Shown here in pieces: positions 1 through 5,485 of a stretch of DNA of 5,485 nt. A model generated the notes under the pieces. It had not been told where the DNA came from. It saw only the letters and a program-made list of their open reading frames with translations, and did not search any database. The position numbers and the translations under genes were made by a program. Source of the stretch: Succinivibrio sp. (GTDB lineage Bacteria > Pseudomonadota > Gammaproteobacteria > Enterobacterales > Succinivibrionaceae); the NCBI GenBank assembly GCA_017959135.1, contig JAGDBH010000017.1, forward strand, positions 1 through 5,485, given 5' to 3'. The stretch's first letter is position 1. Each line of letters opens with the position of its first letter.

Positions 1-625
1 ACACAACGATCTTATCATTCAGTGAGTAACCAACAACTGTCAGCACAGCAGCAAGAACAGTCAGATCATACTCAATCTGAAGAACAGAGAAAGTTCCCAT
101 CACAATAATAACGTCGTATGCCAGAGAGATAACTGCACCGGTTGCCATACGCCACTCGAAACGGAAGGCGATATAGGCAAGAATTGCAATCAGAGAAACC
201 ACGATAGCAAGAATACCACTCTCTACAAGTTCCTCGCCCACAGCAGGACCTACGTATTCGTTACGGACAAGCTTTACTTCAGGATCAATAGTCTTTGATG
301 CTGTGTAAACCTTGTTGGTAACAGTCTGCTGATCAACACCGTCTTTAGGAGCAACTCTAACTACAACATTTCTCTGTGAACCAAAATGCTGTGTTGTACC
401 GTTAATGCCCTCTTTTGCATATGCTTCCTTAACCTGATTCAGGTCAACACCCTGGGTATACTCAGTCTCAACTACGATACCGCCGGTGAAATCAAGGCCC
501 CAGTTAAGGCCCTTAACGCACATGCTAACAATACTACCTACAACCAGTAAAATACAAAGGATTTCAACTATTCCTTTGATTTTCATGAAAGGAATAACTG
601 TATTCTCTTTAATAAAAGTACGCAC
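1..625 (-). CDS. secF: Protein translocase subunit SecF, N-terminal two thirds (cut by window edge)
   Basis: SecF pairs with SecD in the inner membrane and uses the proton motive force to help complete protein export through SecYEG. About 208 residues are visible; the family is usually 300-325 residues, so the last membrane segments lie outside the window. Seen in the translation: a first membrane segment at about residues 17-38, the family motif GLNWGLDFTGG at 39-49, a periplasmic domain, YVGPAVGEEL at 124-133, then membrane segments at about 135-153, 160-180 and 185-205, with GYSLNDKIVV at 199-208. The start is chosen as the GTG at 625-623, seven bases after AGGAG (637-633). A GTG one codon earlier (628-626) is possible but closer to that site than usual, and an in-frame TAA lies upstream. 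It follows secD by 10 bases, so the two are cotranscribed and probably translationally coupled. One oddity is that the usual His-Asp of the third membrane segment reads Tyr-Asp (170-171). Confidence 0.97.
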   Translation of the reverse strand, partial: MRTFIKENTVIPFMKIKGIVEILCILLVVGSIVSMCVKGLNWGLDFTGGIVVETEYTQGVDLNQVKEAYAKEGINGTTQHFGSQRNVVVRVAPKDGVDQQTVTNKVYTASKTIDPEVKLVRNEYVGPAVGEELVESGILAIVVSLIAILAYIAFRFEWRMATGAVISLAYDVIIVMGTFSVLQIEYDLTVLAAVLTVVGYSLNDKIVV

Positions 626-632
626 CACAGTT

Positions 633-638
633 CTCCTA
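633..638 (-). promoter_or_regulatory. secF ribosome binding site overlapping the secD stop codon
   Basis: On the minus strand the secD stop TAG (638-636) runs straight into AGGAG (637-633), which lies seven bases before the chosen secF GTG (625). Ribosomes ending on secD therefore cover the secF initiation region. This suggests translational coupling that would keep SecD and SecF near equal amounts, as expected for subunits of one complex. The overlap is seen directly; the coupling is inferred. Confidence 0.8.
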
Positions 639-2510
639 TATACTTAAGTTCTTAAGATTGCGTCCGCCCCAGATAATATTTACAACTGCACGACATGCGG
701 TTACAGCTGTGAACATTGAGCTTGCAAGACCAATCATTAAAACTAGAGCAAAGCCCTTAACAGCACCAGTACCAACCATAAACAGAATCAATGCTGTAAT
801 GAAGGTGGTGATGTTAGAGTCAGCGATGGTTACGAATGCTCTTGCGTAACCTTCATGAATAGCAGCCTGAATAGGACGGCCTGCTCTGATTTCTTCACGA
901 ATTCTCTCGAAGATCAGAACGTTGGCGTCAACAGCCATACCCAGTGTCAGAACAATACCTGCAATACCAGGTAAGGTCATGGTTGCACCAGGGATCAGAC
1001 TCATAATACCAACCAGAAGAACAAGGTTGAACAGCAGAGCTAAATCTGCAATGAAACCAAAGCCCTTGTAGTAGAAGACCATAAATGCAATCAGGAATAC
1101 GATACCGTACAGCATTGCATTCAGACCGTTTTCAATATTCTGCTGACCTAAAGAAGGACCGATGGTTCTTTCTTCAACAATCTGAATAGGAGCAATCAGA
1201 GCACCAGCTCTTAATAACAGAGCAAGGTTATGAGCTTCCTTTGGAGAATCCAGACCGGTAATTCTGAAATTTGAACCTAAACGAGCCTGAATGGTTGCAA
1301 CGTTAATGATACGCTCAACCTTCTTGAACTTAGGCTTGTAGTTGGCATCACCTGGTTTTGGAGCATCAGGGTCTTCTGATGGAAGAACCACGAACTCAAT
1401 GAAGTTGGTAGCCATTGGTTTACCAATGTTGTCCTTGGTGAAGTTGGACATTATGCTGCCGCCTCTTGAATCCAGAGAGATATTTACCTGAGGTCTGCCG
1501 TTCTCATCTGCGCTTGAGCTTGCATCAACGATATGATCACCGCTTAGGATAACCTGCTTCTGAACTACAACAGGATAGCCGTTAGCATCGTTGATAACTT
1601 CTGAACCAGCTGGAACGTGACCTGCTGCTGCAGCCTGAATATCAGCTGAAGAATCAACCATTCTGAATTCCAGGGTTGCTGTTGCACCCAGAATTTCCTT
1701 TGCACGGGCTGTGTCCTGAACACCAGGAAGCTCAACCACAAGACGATCTGCGCCCTGTCTCTGAACTAAAGGCTCGGCAACACCTAACTCGTTAACACGG
1801 TTACGAATAATATTGATGTTCTGATCAACAGCATTTGTACGAACTTCTGAAAGCTTCTGTGCTGTCATGGTTGCACGAATGCAGAATTTGTCACCGATAT
1901 CCTGAGCAAGAATATTGAAATCCTTATGACGGGACTCTAAAAGCTTCTTAGCCTCATCTCTTACATCAGCATCCTTGAACTCAACTAAAACATAATCACC
2001 TTCAGCCTTAATTCCTGACAGACGAAGATTATTGTTTCTAAGCTCTGTTCTGAAATCGTTGGTCAGCTGAGCTCTCATCTTCTTCATGGCCTCATCCATG
2101 TCAACTTCCATCAGGAAGTGAACACCGCCACGAAGGTCAAGACCAAGCTTTAATGGATGCATTCCTAAGGATCTCATCCATGCAGGAGTTGCAGGAGCAA
2201 GATTCAAAGCAAAAATATAATTCTCACCTAACTGTGCACTTAAAATTTCACGTGCAGTTAACTGCTCATCAGTGTTGTTGAAACGAACTAGTAAAGATCC
2301 GTTTTCAAATTCATAGTTTCCAGGGATTTCCTTAGCATCAAGAACAGACTTGATTGAATCAATTTTTTTCTGATCTAATTCAACACCATGTGTGCCGGAA
2401 ATCTGTAAGGCGGGATCTTCACCGTAGAAATTTGGTAAAGCATAGAAAAAACCAATGGCAATGATCAGAAATACCATTATGTTTTTCCATAAAGGAAATT
2501 TATTTTGCAC
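636..2510 (-). CDS. secD: Protein translocase subunit SecD
   Basis: SecD is an inner-membrane RND-type protein that, with SecF and YajC, drives late steps of Sec-dependent export using proton flow. The 624 residues match the family (E. coli SecD is about 615). Domains in order: first membrane segment about 10-28; the motif [12 protein letters not shown] at 118-129 opening the large periplasmic region, including the mobile head domain (about 130-445); GPSLG at 451-455; then five membrane segments from about 460 to 615. The proton-relay aspartate is in the segment [17 protein letters not shown] (Asp528, equivalent to E. coli Asp519). The start is GTG at 2510-2508. It is kept over an internal ATG at codon 12 because residues 1-9 (MQNKFPLWK) match the E. 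coli N-terminus (MLNRYPLWK). The only ribosome binding site is weak (TAGG, about nine bases upstream). It lies 66 bases after yajC, with a hairpin in that gap, and 10 bases before secF. Confidence 0.98.
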   Translation of the reverse strand: MQNKFPLWKNIMVFLIIAIGFFYALPNFYGEDPALQISGTHGVELDQKKIDSIKSVLDAKEIPGNYEFENGSLLVRFNNTDEQLTAREILSAQLGENYIFALNLAPATPAWMRSLGMHPLKLGLDLRGGVHFLMEVDMDEAMKKMRAQLTNDFRTELRNNNLRLSGIKAEGDYVLVEFKDADVRDEAKKLLESRHKDFNILAQDIGDKFCIRATMTAQKLSEVRTNAVDQNINIIRNRVNELGVAEPLVQRQGADRLVVELPGVQDTARAKEILGATATLEFRMVDSSADIQAAAAGHVPAGSEVINDANGYPVVVQKQVILSGDHIVDASSSADENGRPQVNISLDSRGGSIMSNFTKDNIGKPMATNFIEFVVLPSEDPDAPKPGDANYKPKFKKVERIINVATIQARLGSNFRITGLDSPKEAHNLALLLRAGALIAPIQIVEERTIGPSLGQQNIENGLNAMLYGIVFLIAFMVFYYKGFGFIADLALLFNLVLLVGIMSLIPGATMTLPGIAGIVLTLGMAVDANVLIFERIREEIRAGRPIQAAIHEGYARAFVTIADSNITTFITALILFMVGTGAVKGFALVLMIGLASSMFTAVTACRAVVNIIWGGRNLKNLSI

Positions 2511-2529
2511 TTATAGATACCTATAAACC

Positions 2530-2560
2530 AAAAAGCTGTAAGGCTTTCGCATTACAGCTT
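2530..2560 (-). terminator. Hairpin between yajC and secD, possible partial terminator or attenuator
   Basis: A perfect 9-bp inverted repeat (AAGCTGTAA at 2533-2541, TTACAGCTT at 2552-2560) sits 17 bases after the yajC stop. Read on the minus strand, the interior adds one mismatch and a GC/GC clamp closing a GAAA tetraloop of the stable GNRA class. The 3' arm ends in five T (positions 2534-2530) followed by GG. The T-run is on the secD side of the stem on the minus strand and absent on the plus strand, so the hairpin is oriented with the operon. The tail is short for a full terminator, and secD has no clear promoter of its own here. I therefore read it as a partial terminator, RNA-processing or stability element. 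It could lower secDF output relative to yajC. Confidence 0.5.
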
Positions 2561-2576
2561 GAAAAGATAAAAGAAA

Positions 2577-2927
2577 TTATTTTGACTTTTCTACAGAAAC
2601 AGCTTCTAAAGTTCCCTTTGGAAGTACTGCTACAACGTAGTTGCGCTTGATCTGCATAACTTCACCGCTTGAAATTGAAAGCAGAACATACTCACGGTTG
2701 TCAGGTAGCTTAACGATACGACCTGCGATACCACCGTTAGTTAATACCTCATCGCCTACAGTCAGATTATCTAATAACTTCTGTAGTTCCTTGCGCTTCT
2801 TGTTGTTTGGACGCATGAATAGGAAATACACTGCAATCATACAGATTGTCAGAACAATGATCATGCTTAGATCGCCCTGCTGAGCCTGTGCAGCTTCCTC
2901 AGCATATGCTGTAGAGATAATACCCAT
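2577..2927 (-). CDS. yajC: Sec translocon accessory protein YajC
   Basis: YajC is a small single-span inner-membrane protein that joins SecD and SecF in the holotranslocon; it also associates with AcrB in E. coli. The 116 residues fit the family (E. coli 110). A short periplasmic N-terminus is followed by one hydrophobic segment at about 20-38, ending in MRPNNKKRKE (38-47), the positive cytoplasmic boundary typical of YajC. The conserved GDEVLTNGG is at 58-66 and VLPKGT at 101-106. The ATG at 2927-2925 has AAGGA seven bases upstream. It is the first gene of yajC-secD-secF. In E. coli and many relatives tgt lies directly upstream on the same strand. Here that place is taken by a long intergenic region and a divergent hydrolase gene. 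Confidence 0.97.
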   Translation of the reverse strand: MGIISTAYAEEAAQAQQGDLSMIIVLTICMIAVYFLFMRPNNKKRKELQKLLDNLTVGDEVLTNGGIAGRIVKLPDNREYVLLSISSGEVMQIKRNYVVAVLPKGTLEAVSVEKSK

Positions 2928-3020
2928 TTATTTTTCCTTATAGTTTAAGTAGATATAGTTAAAACTTTAAATTCCGTAAAGCTCAAAGCTCTACAGACGG
3001 TGTTGACAATATACTACAAC

Positions 3021-3078
3021 TTTCTGAAATATGTCATTTTATCTTTATACAGACAATATTGAAATTGAATTTCAGAAA
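3021..3078. repeat. 10-bp inverted repeat in the presumed yajC leader
   Basis: TTTCTGAAAT at 3021-3030 is exactly complementary, inverted, to ATTTCAGAAA at 3069-3078, with 38 bases between them. The second arm overlaps another local dyad, TGAAATTGAATTTCA at 3060-3074. In the yajC transcript these could form alternative pairings. Both are AT-rich, so chance is a real explanation and no function is claimed. Confidence 0.35.
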
Positions 3079-3156
3079 TTTTTATTGTCAGCTGCCGCTC
3101 CTTATAGCCGACCAGATATGCCTGACAACTACAAAAACAGCAAAAAATTCCATTCA

Positions 3157-3188
3157 AGTTGCACATTATAGCATTTAATTGTGCAACT
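3157..3188. repeat. Operator-like palindrome around the yajC promoter
   Basis: AGTTGCACA at 3157-3165 and TGTGCAACT at 3180-3188 form a perfect 9-bp inverted repeat with a 14-base spacer, so the half-site centres are 23 bases apart. The minus-strand TATAAT lies in the spacer and touches one arm. That arm runs from the -10 edge to the predicted transcription start, and the other lies between -10 and -35. This is the layout expected for a dimeric repressor site. I do not recognise the half-site as belonging to a particular regulator. A transcript hairpin is less likely because the distal arm would be upstream of the transcription start. Confidence 0.55.
3165..3173 (-). promoter_or_regulatory. 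Extended -10 promoter for yajC-secD-secF
   Basis: On the minus strand TGCTATAAT (3173-3165) is a perfect TATAAT preceded by TGN, the extended -10 form that tolerates a poor -35. The hexamer 17 bases upstream (GTAAGA) is indeed poor. A start near 3158 would give yajC a leader of roughly 230 bases. A weaker TAAAAT at 3041-3036, with TTTCAA 17 bases upstream, is a possible second start closer to the gene. Confidence 0.6.
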
Positions 3189-3191
3189 CTT

Positions 3192-3220
3192 ACATATTCA
3201 AAAAGGCTCTTTTTGTATGT
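3192..3220. repeat. Bulged hairpin between the divergent promoters
   Basis: CAAAAAG (3199-3205) and CTTTTTG (3209-3215) pair across the triloop GCT. After a two-base bulge (3197-3198), ACATA (3192-3196) pairs with TATGT (3216-3220), giving 12 bp in total. It lies just upstream of the extended -10 promoter for yajC. It resembles a weak terminator, but no gene ends nearby, so it may be a leftover, a protein site or an insulating element. Confidence 0.4.
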
Positions 3221-3279
3221 CATAGAATATATCTTTAACAAAACAGTTAACAGACTTAAATATCTACACTTTTTAAGGC

Positions 3280-3285
3280 TATACT
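3280..3285 (+). promoter_or_regulatory. Candidate -10 element for the hydrolase gene
   Basis: TATACT matches the -10 consensus at five of six positions and lies 25 bases before the GTG start. That allows a leader of about 20 bases carrying the ribosome binding site. The -35 is poor (TTAAAT at 3256-3261, 18-base spacing). It is placed mainly by position, since the gene is divergent from yajC and needs its own promoter here. Confidence 0.4.
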
Positions 3286-3310
3286 TACAAAAAAAAACAG
3301 GGAGTGCATC

Positions 3311-4105
3311 GTGGAATACGGCGTAGAAAAATTTACTTCTGACAAATGCAGGATGGGATATATCAGATTCGGCTCAGGTAAAAAGAATTTAATCGTAATT
3401 CCTGGCCTTAACGTAAAAAGCATCCTTACCATGGCTGAAGTTATCGTACAGGGAAATGGTATCTTTGCTGATAACGGATTTACAGTCTACGTTTTCGACA
3501 GAAGGGAAGATGCCTCCTATCCATACTCTATTGAGCAGATGGCAGAGGATACTCTGCATGTAATCAGTACATTAAAGCTGGATAACCTTCATCTGTACGG
3601 TCATTCTCAGGGAGGCATGATTTCTCAGAGTATGGTTCTGACTGAGCCGGATCTTTTCAAAAAGGTCGTTTTCAGCAGTACTGTATCAGAGCTGAACAGC
3701 CACTCAGAAGAAGTATTTCGAAACTGGATGAGGTATGCGAAAAATCATGATGCAATGGGCTTATATGAAGATTTTGAGCGGACCATATTTTCTGAGGCCT
3801 TCGCCAAAATTTCCCATCAGGCTATGCTTGATGAGGCAAAACAGGTTACAGAGGAGGAACTTGTAAAATTCATTCCTAATACTGAGAATATGTTCTCCTT
3901 TAACGTAACAGACCGACTGTCAGAAATTAAAATCGACAGTTTTGTTATTGGCTCAAAGGCCGACAGAGTATTTGACTTTGAGCTGATTAAAAAACTTGCT
4001 GAGAAATCTCACAGTAAGAGTTTCTTCTTTGAGAATGTCGGACATAGTCCTGCCTTTGAAACTCCTGAATATAATCAGAGAATACTGGAATTTCTTTTAA
4101 GCTGA
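3311..4105 (+). CDS. Alpha/beta hydrolase, substrate unknown
   Basis: A 264-residue alpha/beta-fold hydrolase with no signal peptide, so probably cytoplasmic. The catalytic triad can be read: nucleophile Ser99 in the elbow GHSQGG (97-102), the acid probably Asp218 in GSKADRVFD (214-222), and His245 in VGHSPAFE (243-250). The oxyanion-hole region is PGLN at 31-34, and VFDRRED at 61-67 corresponds to the strand 4 turn. A helical cap lies at about 130-200. The length is typical for single-domain family members such as esterases, lactonases and C-C hydrolases; these motifs do not tell which bond is cut. The start is GTG at 3311, six bases after AGGGAG (3299-3304); no in-frame ATG upstream has such a site. 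The gene is divergent from yajC-secDF, and no clear terminator separates it from the lipoprotein gene downstream. Confidence 0.92.
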   Translation: MEYGVEKFTSDKCRMGYIRFGSGKKNLIVIPGLNVKSILTMAEVIVQGNGIFADNGFTVYVFDRREDASYPYSIEQMAEDTLHVISTLKLDNLHLYGHSQGGMISQSMVLTEPDLFKKVVFSSTVSELNSHSEEVFRNWMRYAKNHDAMGLYEDFERTIFSEAFAKISHQAMLDEAKQVTEEELVKFIPNTENMFSFNVTDRLSEIKIDSFVIGSKADRVFDFELIKKLAEKSHSKSFFFENVGHSPAFETPEYNQRILEFLLS

Positions 4106-4154
4106 TTTCTCAAAAAATGTAATCATTTTCAAAGCATTTAGCCATTTCGTTTCT

Positions 4155-4160
4155 TATACT
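4155..4160 (+). promoter_or_regulatory. Weak candidate -10 element before the lipoprotein gene
   Basis: TATACT lies 78 bases before the chosen ATG in the 133-base gap after the hydrolase. No good -35 is found at 16-18 bases (AAGCAT at 17). The lipoprotein could instead be read from the hydrolase promoter, because the gap holds only a weak AT hairpin (4114-4129) and no T-run terminator. Confidence 0.25.
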
Positions 4161-4238
4161 CAGATTGAACTCTGTTTAAAACCAGTGTTTATCGAGAATA
4201 ACAGTGGTGGCTATTTACTTTGCGAGGCGTGTGGAATC

Positions 4239-4904
4239 ATGAAAAGAATCCTTTTTTATTTTATGATGCTTTTAAGCACCTGTATTCTGATTACAGGCTG
4301 CGTAATATCAGGTTCCAATGTAACACCAGACGAAAACGAAGCTGTTTCATCTGAGAATGCGCAATACACAAAAAATACCATCTACATAGGTTCAATCTCC
4401 GACGTCAGAAAATTTCAGCAGAAATCTGACGATCGCTCAGTTCCGGTTTTAGATACCACCAAGTATGACAAATCAAAAGTTATAGGAAAGAAAAGAAGCA
4501 CTATCGGTCTTTCAATAGGAACCTTATATCTTGATGACAATCAGACTGTTAGCGAATTTATAAAGGAAAGCTTTGTAAAGGCTGCTAAGCAGAGTGGCTA
4601 TACTGTGATTGAGAACAAGGCAAAAATAGATAAGAACACAGTTCGAGCCGATATTCAGATTGTAAGATTCTGGACCTGGTACAGTACCGGAGTATGGGAC
4701 ATAGATATAAAAGCCGAAATTGAGAACACCATAACCTTAAAGAGCGATGATAAAACAGAAAAGCTAAAGGTTAAAGGTTCATCAACAATCGAGAAACCTA
4801 TAGGAACAGACAAGGCATATAATGCGGCTGTGGACACAGCGCGAGACAATCTTGTAAAGGATATCAGAGCTAAACTTAGAAAAAGCGAAATCCTTGCTAA
4901 ATAA
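4239..4904 (+). CDS. Uncharacterised lipoprotein, probably outer membrane
   Basis: A 221-residue secreted lipoprotein. The N-terminus is a lipoprotein signal: MKR, a hydrophobic stretch at about 4-19, and the lipobox ITGC (18-21), with Cys21 as the lipidated residue. Position +2 is Val rather than Asp, which favours the outer membrane. A polar linker (about 23-45) precedes a mixed alpha/beta domain containing VSEFIKESFVKAAKQSGYTV, then a Trp-rich strand VRFWTWYSTGVW, then a long basic C-terminal helix. This layout recalls YajG-type lipoproteins, but the identity is not convincing and no function is assigned. The reading frame stays open back to a GTG at 4185. The ATG at 4239 is chosen because it places the signal peptide correctly; the nearest GAGG (4224-4227) is 11 bases upstream, a little far. 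A strong terminator follows 17 bases after the stop. Confidence 0.85.
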   Translation: MKRILFYFMMLLSTCILITGCVISGSNVTPDENEAVSSENAQYTKNTIYIGSISDVRKFQQKSDDRSVPVLDTTKYDKSKVIGKKRSTIGLSIGTLYLDDNQTVSEFIKESFVKAAKQSGYTVIENKAKIDKNTVRADIQIVRFWTWYSTGVWDIDIKAEIENTITLKSDDKTEKLKVKGSSTIEKPIGTDKAYNAAVDTARDNLVKDIRAKLRKSEILAK

Positions 4905-4921
4905 AGAACACTTTATATGGA

Positions 4922-4953
4922 AAAGGCTCTATTACGGATAGAGCCTTTGTTTT
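4922..4953 (+). terminator. Bidirectional rho-independent terminator between converging genes
   Basis: AAAGGCTCTAT (4922-4932) and ATAGAGCCTTT (4938-4948) pair perfectly over 11 bp with a five-base loop TACGG. On the plus strand the stem is followed by GTTTT (4949-4953), ending the lipoprotein transcript 17 bases after its stop. On the minus strand the stem ends in TTTT and then CC, so it can also end the methyltransferase transcript, whose stop is likewise 17 bases away, though less strongly. Confidence 0.88.
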
Positions 4954-4965
4954 ATGCGAAAACCA

Positions 4966-5485
4966 CTAGTTTCTTGCAAATTCAGAAATTGCCTTGATAT
5001 CCTCAGGAGTAGTTCTGCAGCAGCCTCCTATCAGACGGGCACCAGCGTTGTACCATGAAATTGCGCGCTCGGAAAAACTTACTGAGCCGCCACTCCAGGT
5101 CTTAGTGAAAGGATTATAGATTTCACCTGAATTTGGATAAACAATAATAGGCTTATCTGTTTTTCTGGCAATATGCTTAATCAGGGACTCAACATATTTT
5201 GGAGCTGTACAGTTAAGACCAACAGCCAGTACATTTGAGAACTCGTTAAGAGCTGATGCACAGTCCTCAATAGAAGTTCCGTCGGAAATATGCTCCTCAT
5301 CCTTGCAGGAGAATGAAACATAGGCAGGAACATCAAGCTTCAGATCATCAATCGCGCCTAATATTGCCAATGCTTCGGTAAGGTTTGGAATAGTCTCGCA
5401 GGCAAAGAGATCTGGCGATGCAGAAGCAAGAACAGCAAGGCGTTCCTTATGGAATAACTTCAGCTCATCCAGGCCAATCTTATAA
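4966..5485 (-). CDS. mmuM: Homocysteine S-methyltransferase, C-terminal part (cut by window edge)
   Basis: This enzyme moves a methyl group to homocysteine to make methionine, in the MmuM type from S-methylmethionine; it is cytoplasmic and zinc dependent. The visible 172 residues run from the right edge of the window to the TAG at 4968-4966 and are open at the 5' end; the family is about 310 residues. They match E. coli MmuM from memory: FACETIPN (27-34 of the fragment), SFSCKDEEHISDGT (57-70), GLNC (89-92), VYPNSGE (115-121) and GARLIGGCCRTTP (148-160). The cysteine of GLNC (92) and the pair in GGCC (155-156) are the expected zinc ligands, so the active site looks intact. The MmuM assignment over a related family member rests on the DEEHISDGT and YPNSGE segments. 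Whether a transporter gene (mmuP) is adjacent cannot be seen. Confidence 0.93.
   Translation of the reverse strand, partial: YKIGLDELKLFHKERLAVLASASPDLFACETIPNLTEALAILGAIDDLKLDVPAYVSFSCKDEEHISDGTSIEDCASALNEFSNVLAVGLNCTAPKYVESLIKHIARKTDKPIIVYPNSGEIYNPFTKTWSGGSVSFSERAISWYNAGARLIGGCCRTTPEDIKAISEFARN

Larger units (their letters stand above)
2928..3310. other. Divergent intergenic region between yajC and the hydrolase gene
   Basis: These 383 bases are AT-rich and I find no convincing gene in them on either strand. They contain the probable yajC promoter and its palindrome, a bulged hairpin, the weak hydrolase promoter, and a long presumed yajC leader. Within that leader there is a 10-bp inverted repeat, an imperfect CCGT/ACGG stem with an AGCT/AGCT inner helix at 2974-3000, and a well-formed AAGGAG (3103-3098, minus) with no ATG, GTG or TTG at a usable distance. 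Confidence 0.8.

Noticed and set aside
644..657. CTTAAG repeated twice with TT between
   Set aside because: It encodes the last residues of SecD, and the two-base gap cannot form a hairpin loop; most likely coincidence.
658..849. A 63-codon plus-strand open frame
   Set aside because: It lies wholly inside secD on the opposite strand and is a shadow of that conserved gene.
2641..2883. An 80-codon plus-strand open frame
   Set aside because: It is antisense to yajC, whose protein is clearly conserved.
3003..3008. Perfect TTGACA on the plus strand
   Set aside because: No acceptable -10 follows at 16-18 bases (GAAATA at 17), and the hydrolase start is 300 bases away.
3014..3241. A 75-codon minus-strand open frame upstream of yajC, considered as a leader peptide or small gene
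   Set aside because: It begins with TTG without a ribosome binding site, contains the extended -10 promoter and palindrome within it, is rich in Cys and aromatic residues in a way typical of AT-rich noncoding sequence, and has no signal peptide or arrest motif.
4114..4129. AAAATG/CATTTT hairpin after the hydrolase
   Set aside because: Six mostly A-T pairs with no T-run; too weak to call a terminator.
4655..4849. A 64-codon minus-strand open frame
   Set aside because: It is antisense to the lipoprotein gene, with no ribosome binding site or recognisable protein.

Overview
The window looks like a chromosomal segment from a moderately AT-rich gammaproteobacterium. SecD, SecF, YajC and the homocysteine methyltransferase all align by eye, from memory, with their Escherichia coli counterparts, including the SecD N-terminus (PLWK, then YALPN.YGEDPA) and the YajC GDEVLTNGG motif. 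A member of the Succinivibrionaceae/Aeromonadales is my guess for the host, but that is inference from base composition and protein flavour only.

Left part (1-2927, minus strand): the protein-export operon yajC-secD-secF, read right to left. secF is cut by the left edge of the window after about 208 codons; secD and yajC are complete. Together they encode the SecDF-YajC accessory complex of the SecYEG translocon, which uses the proton motive force to pull secreted proteins through the inner membrane. secD and secF both start with GTG, and the secD stop codon overlaps the secF ribosome binding site. A hairpin with a GAAA tetraloop followed by a short T-run sits between yajC and secD.

Middle (2928-3310): a 383-base AT-rich divergent intergenic region with no convincing gene. 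It holds an extended -10 promoter for yajC-secDF, bracketed by a 9-bp inverted repeat that looks like an operator, a second bulged hairpin, and a weak promoter plus a strong ribosome binding site for the rightward gene. If the minus-strand promoter is real, yajC has an untranslated leader of about 230 bases.

Right part (3311-5485): an alpha/beta hydrolase with an intact Ser-Asp-His triad (plus strand), then an outer-membrane-type lipoprotein of uncharacterised family (plus strand). An 11-bp perfect hairpin terminator serves the lipoprotein and the converging gene. That last gene is the C-terminal part of a homocysteine S-methyltransferase (MmuM-like, minus strand), cut by the right edge.

I see no mobile element, CRISPR array, tRNA or rRNA. 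Most of the window is conserved housekeeping sequence. The parts that deserve a second look are regulatory: the palindrome around the yajC promoter, the long leader, and the intercistronic hairpin. The lipoprotein is also worth a look.
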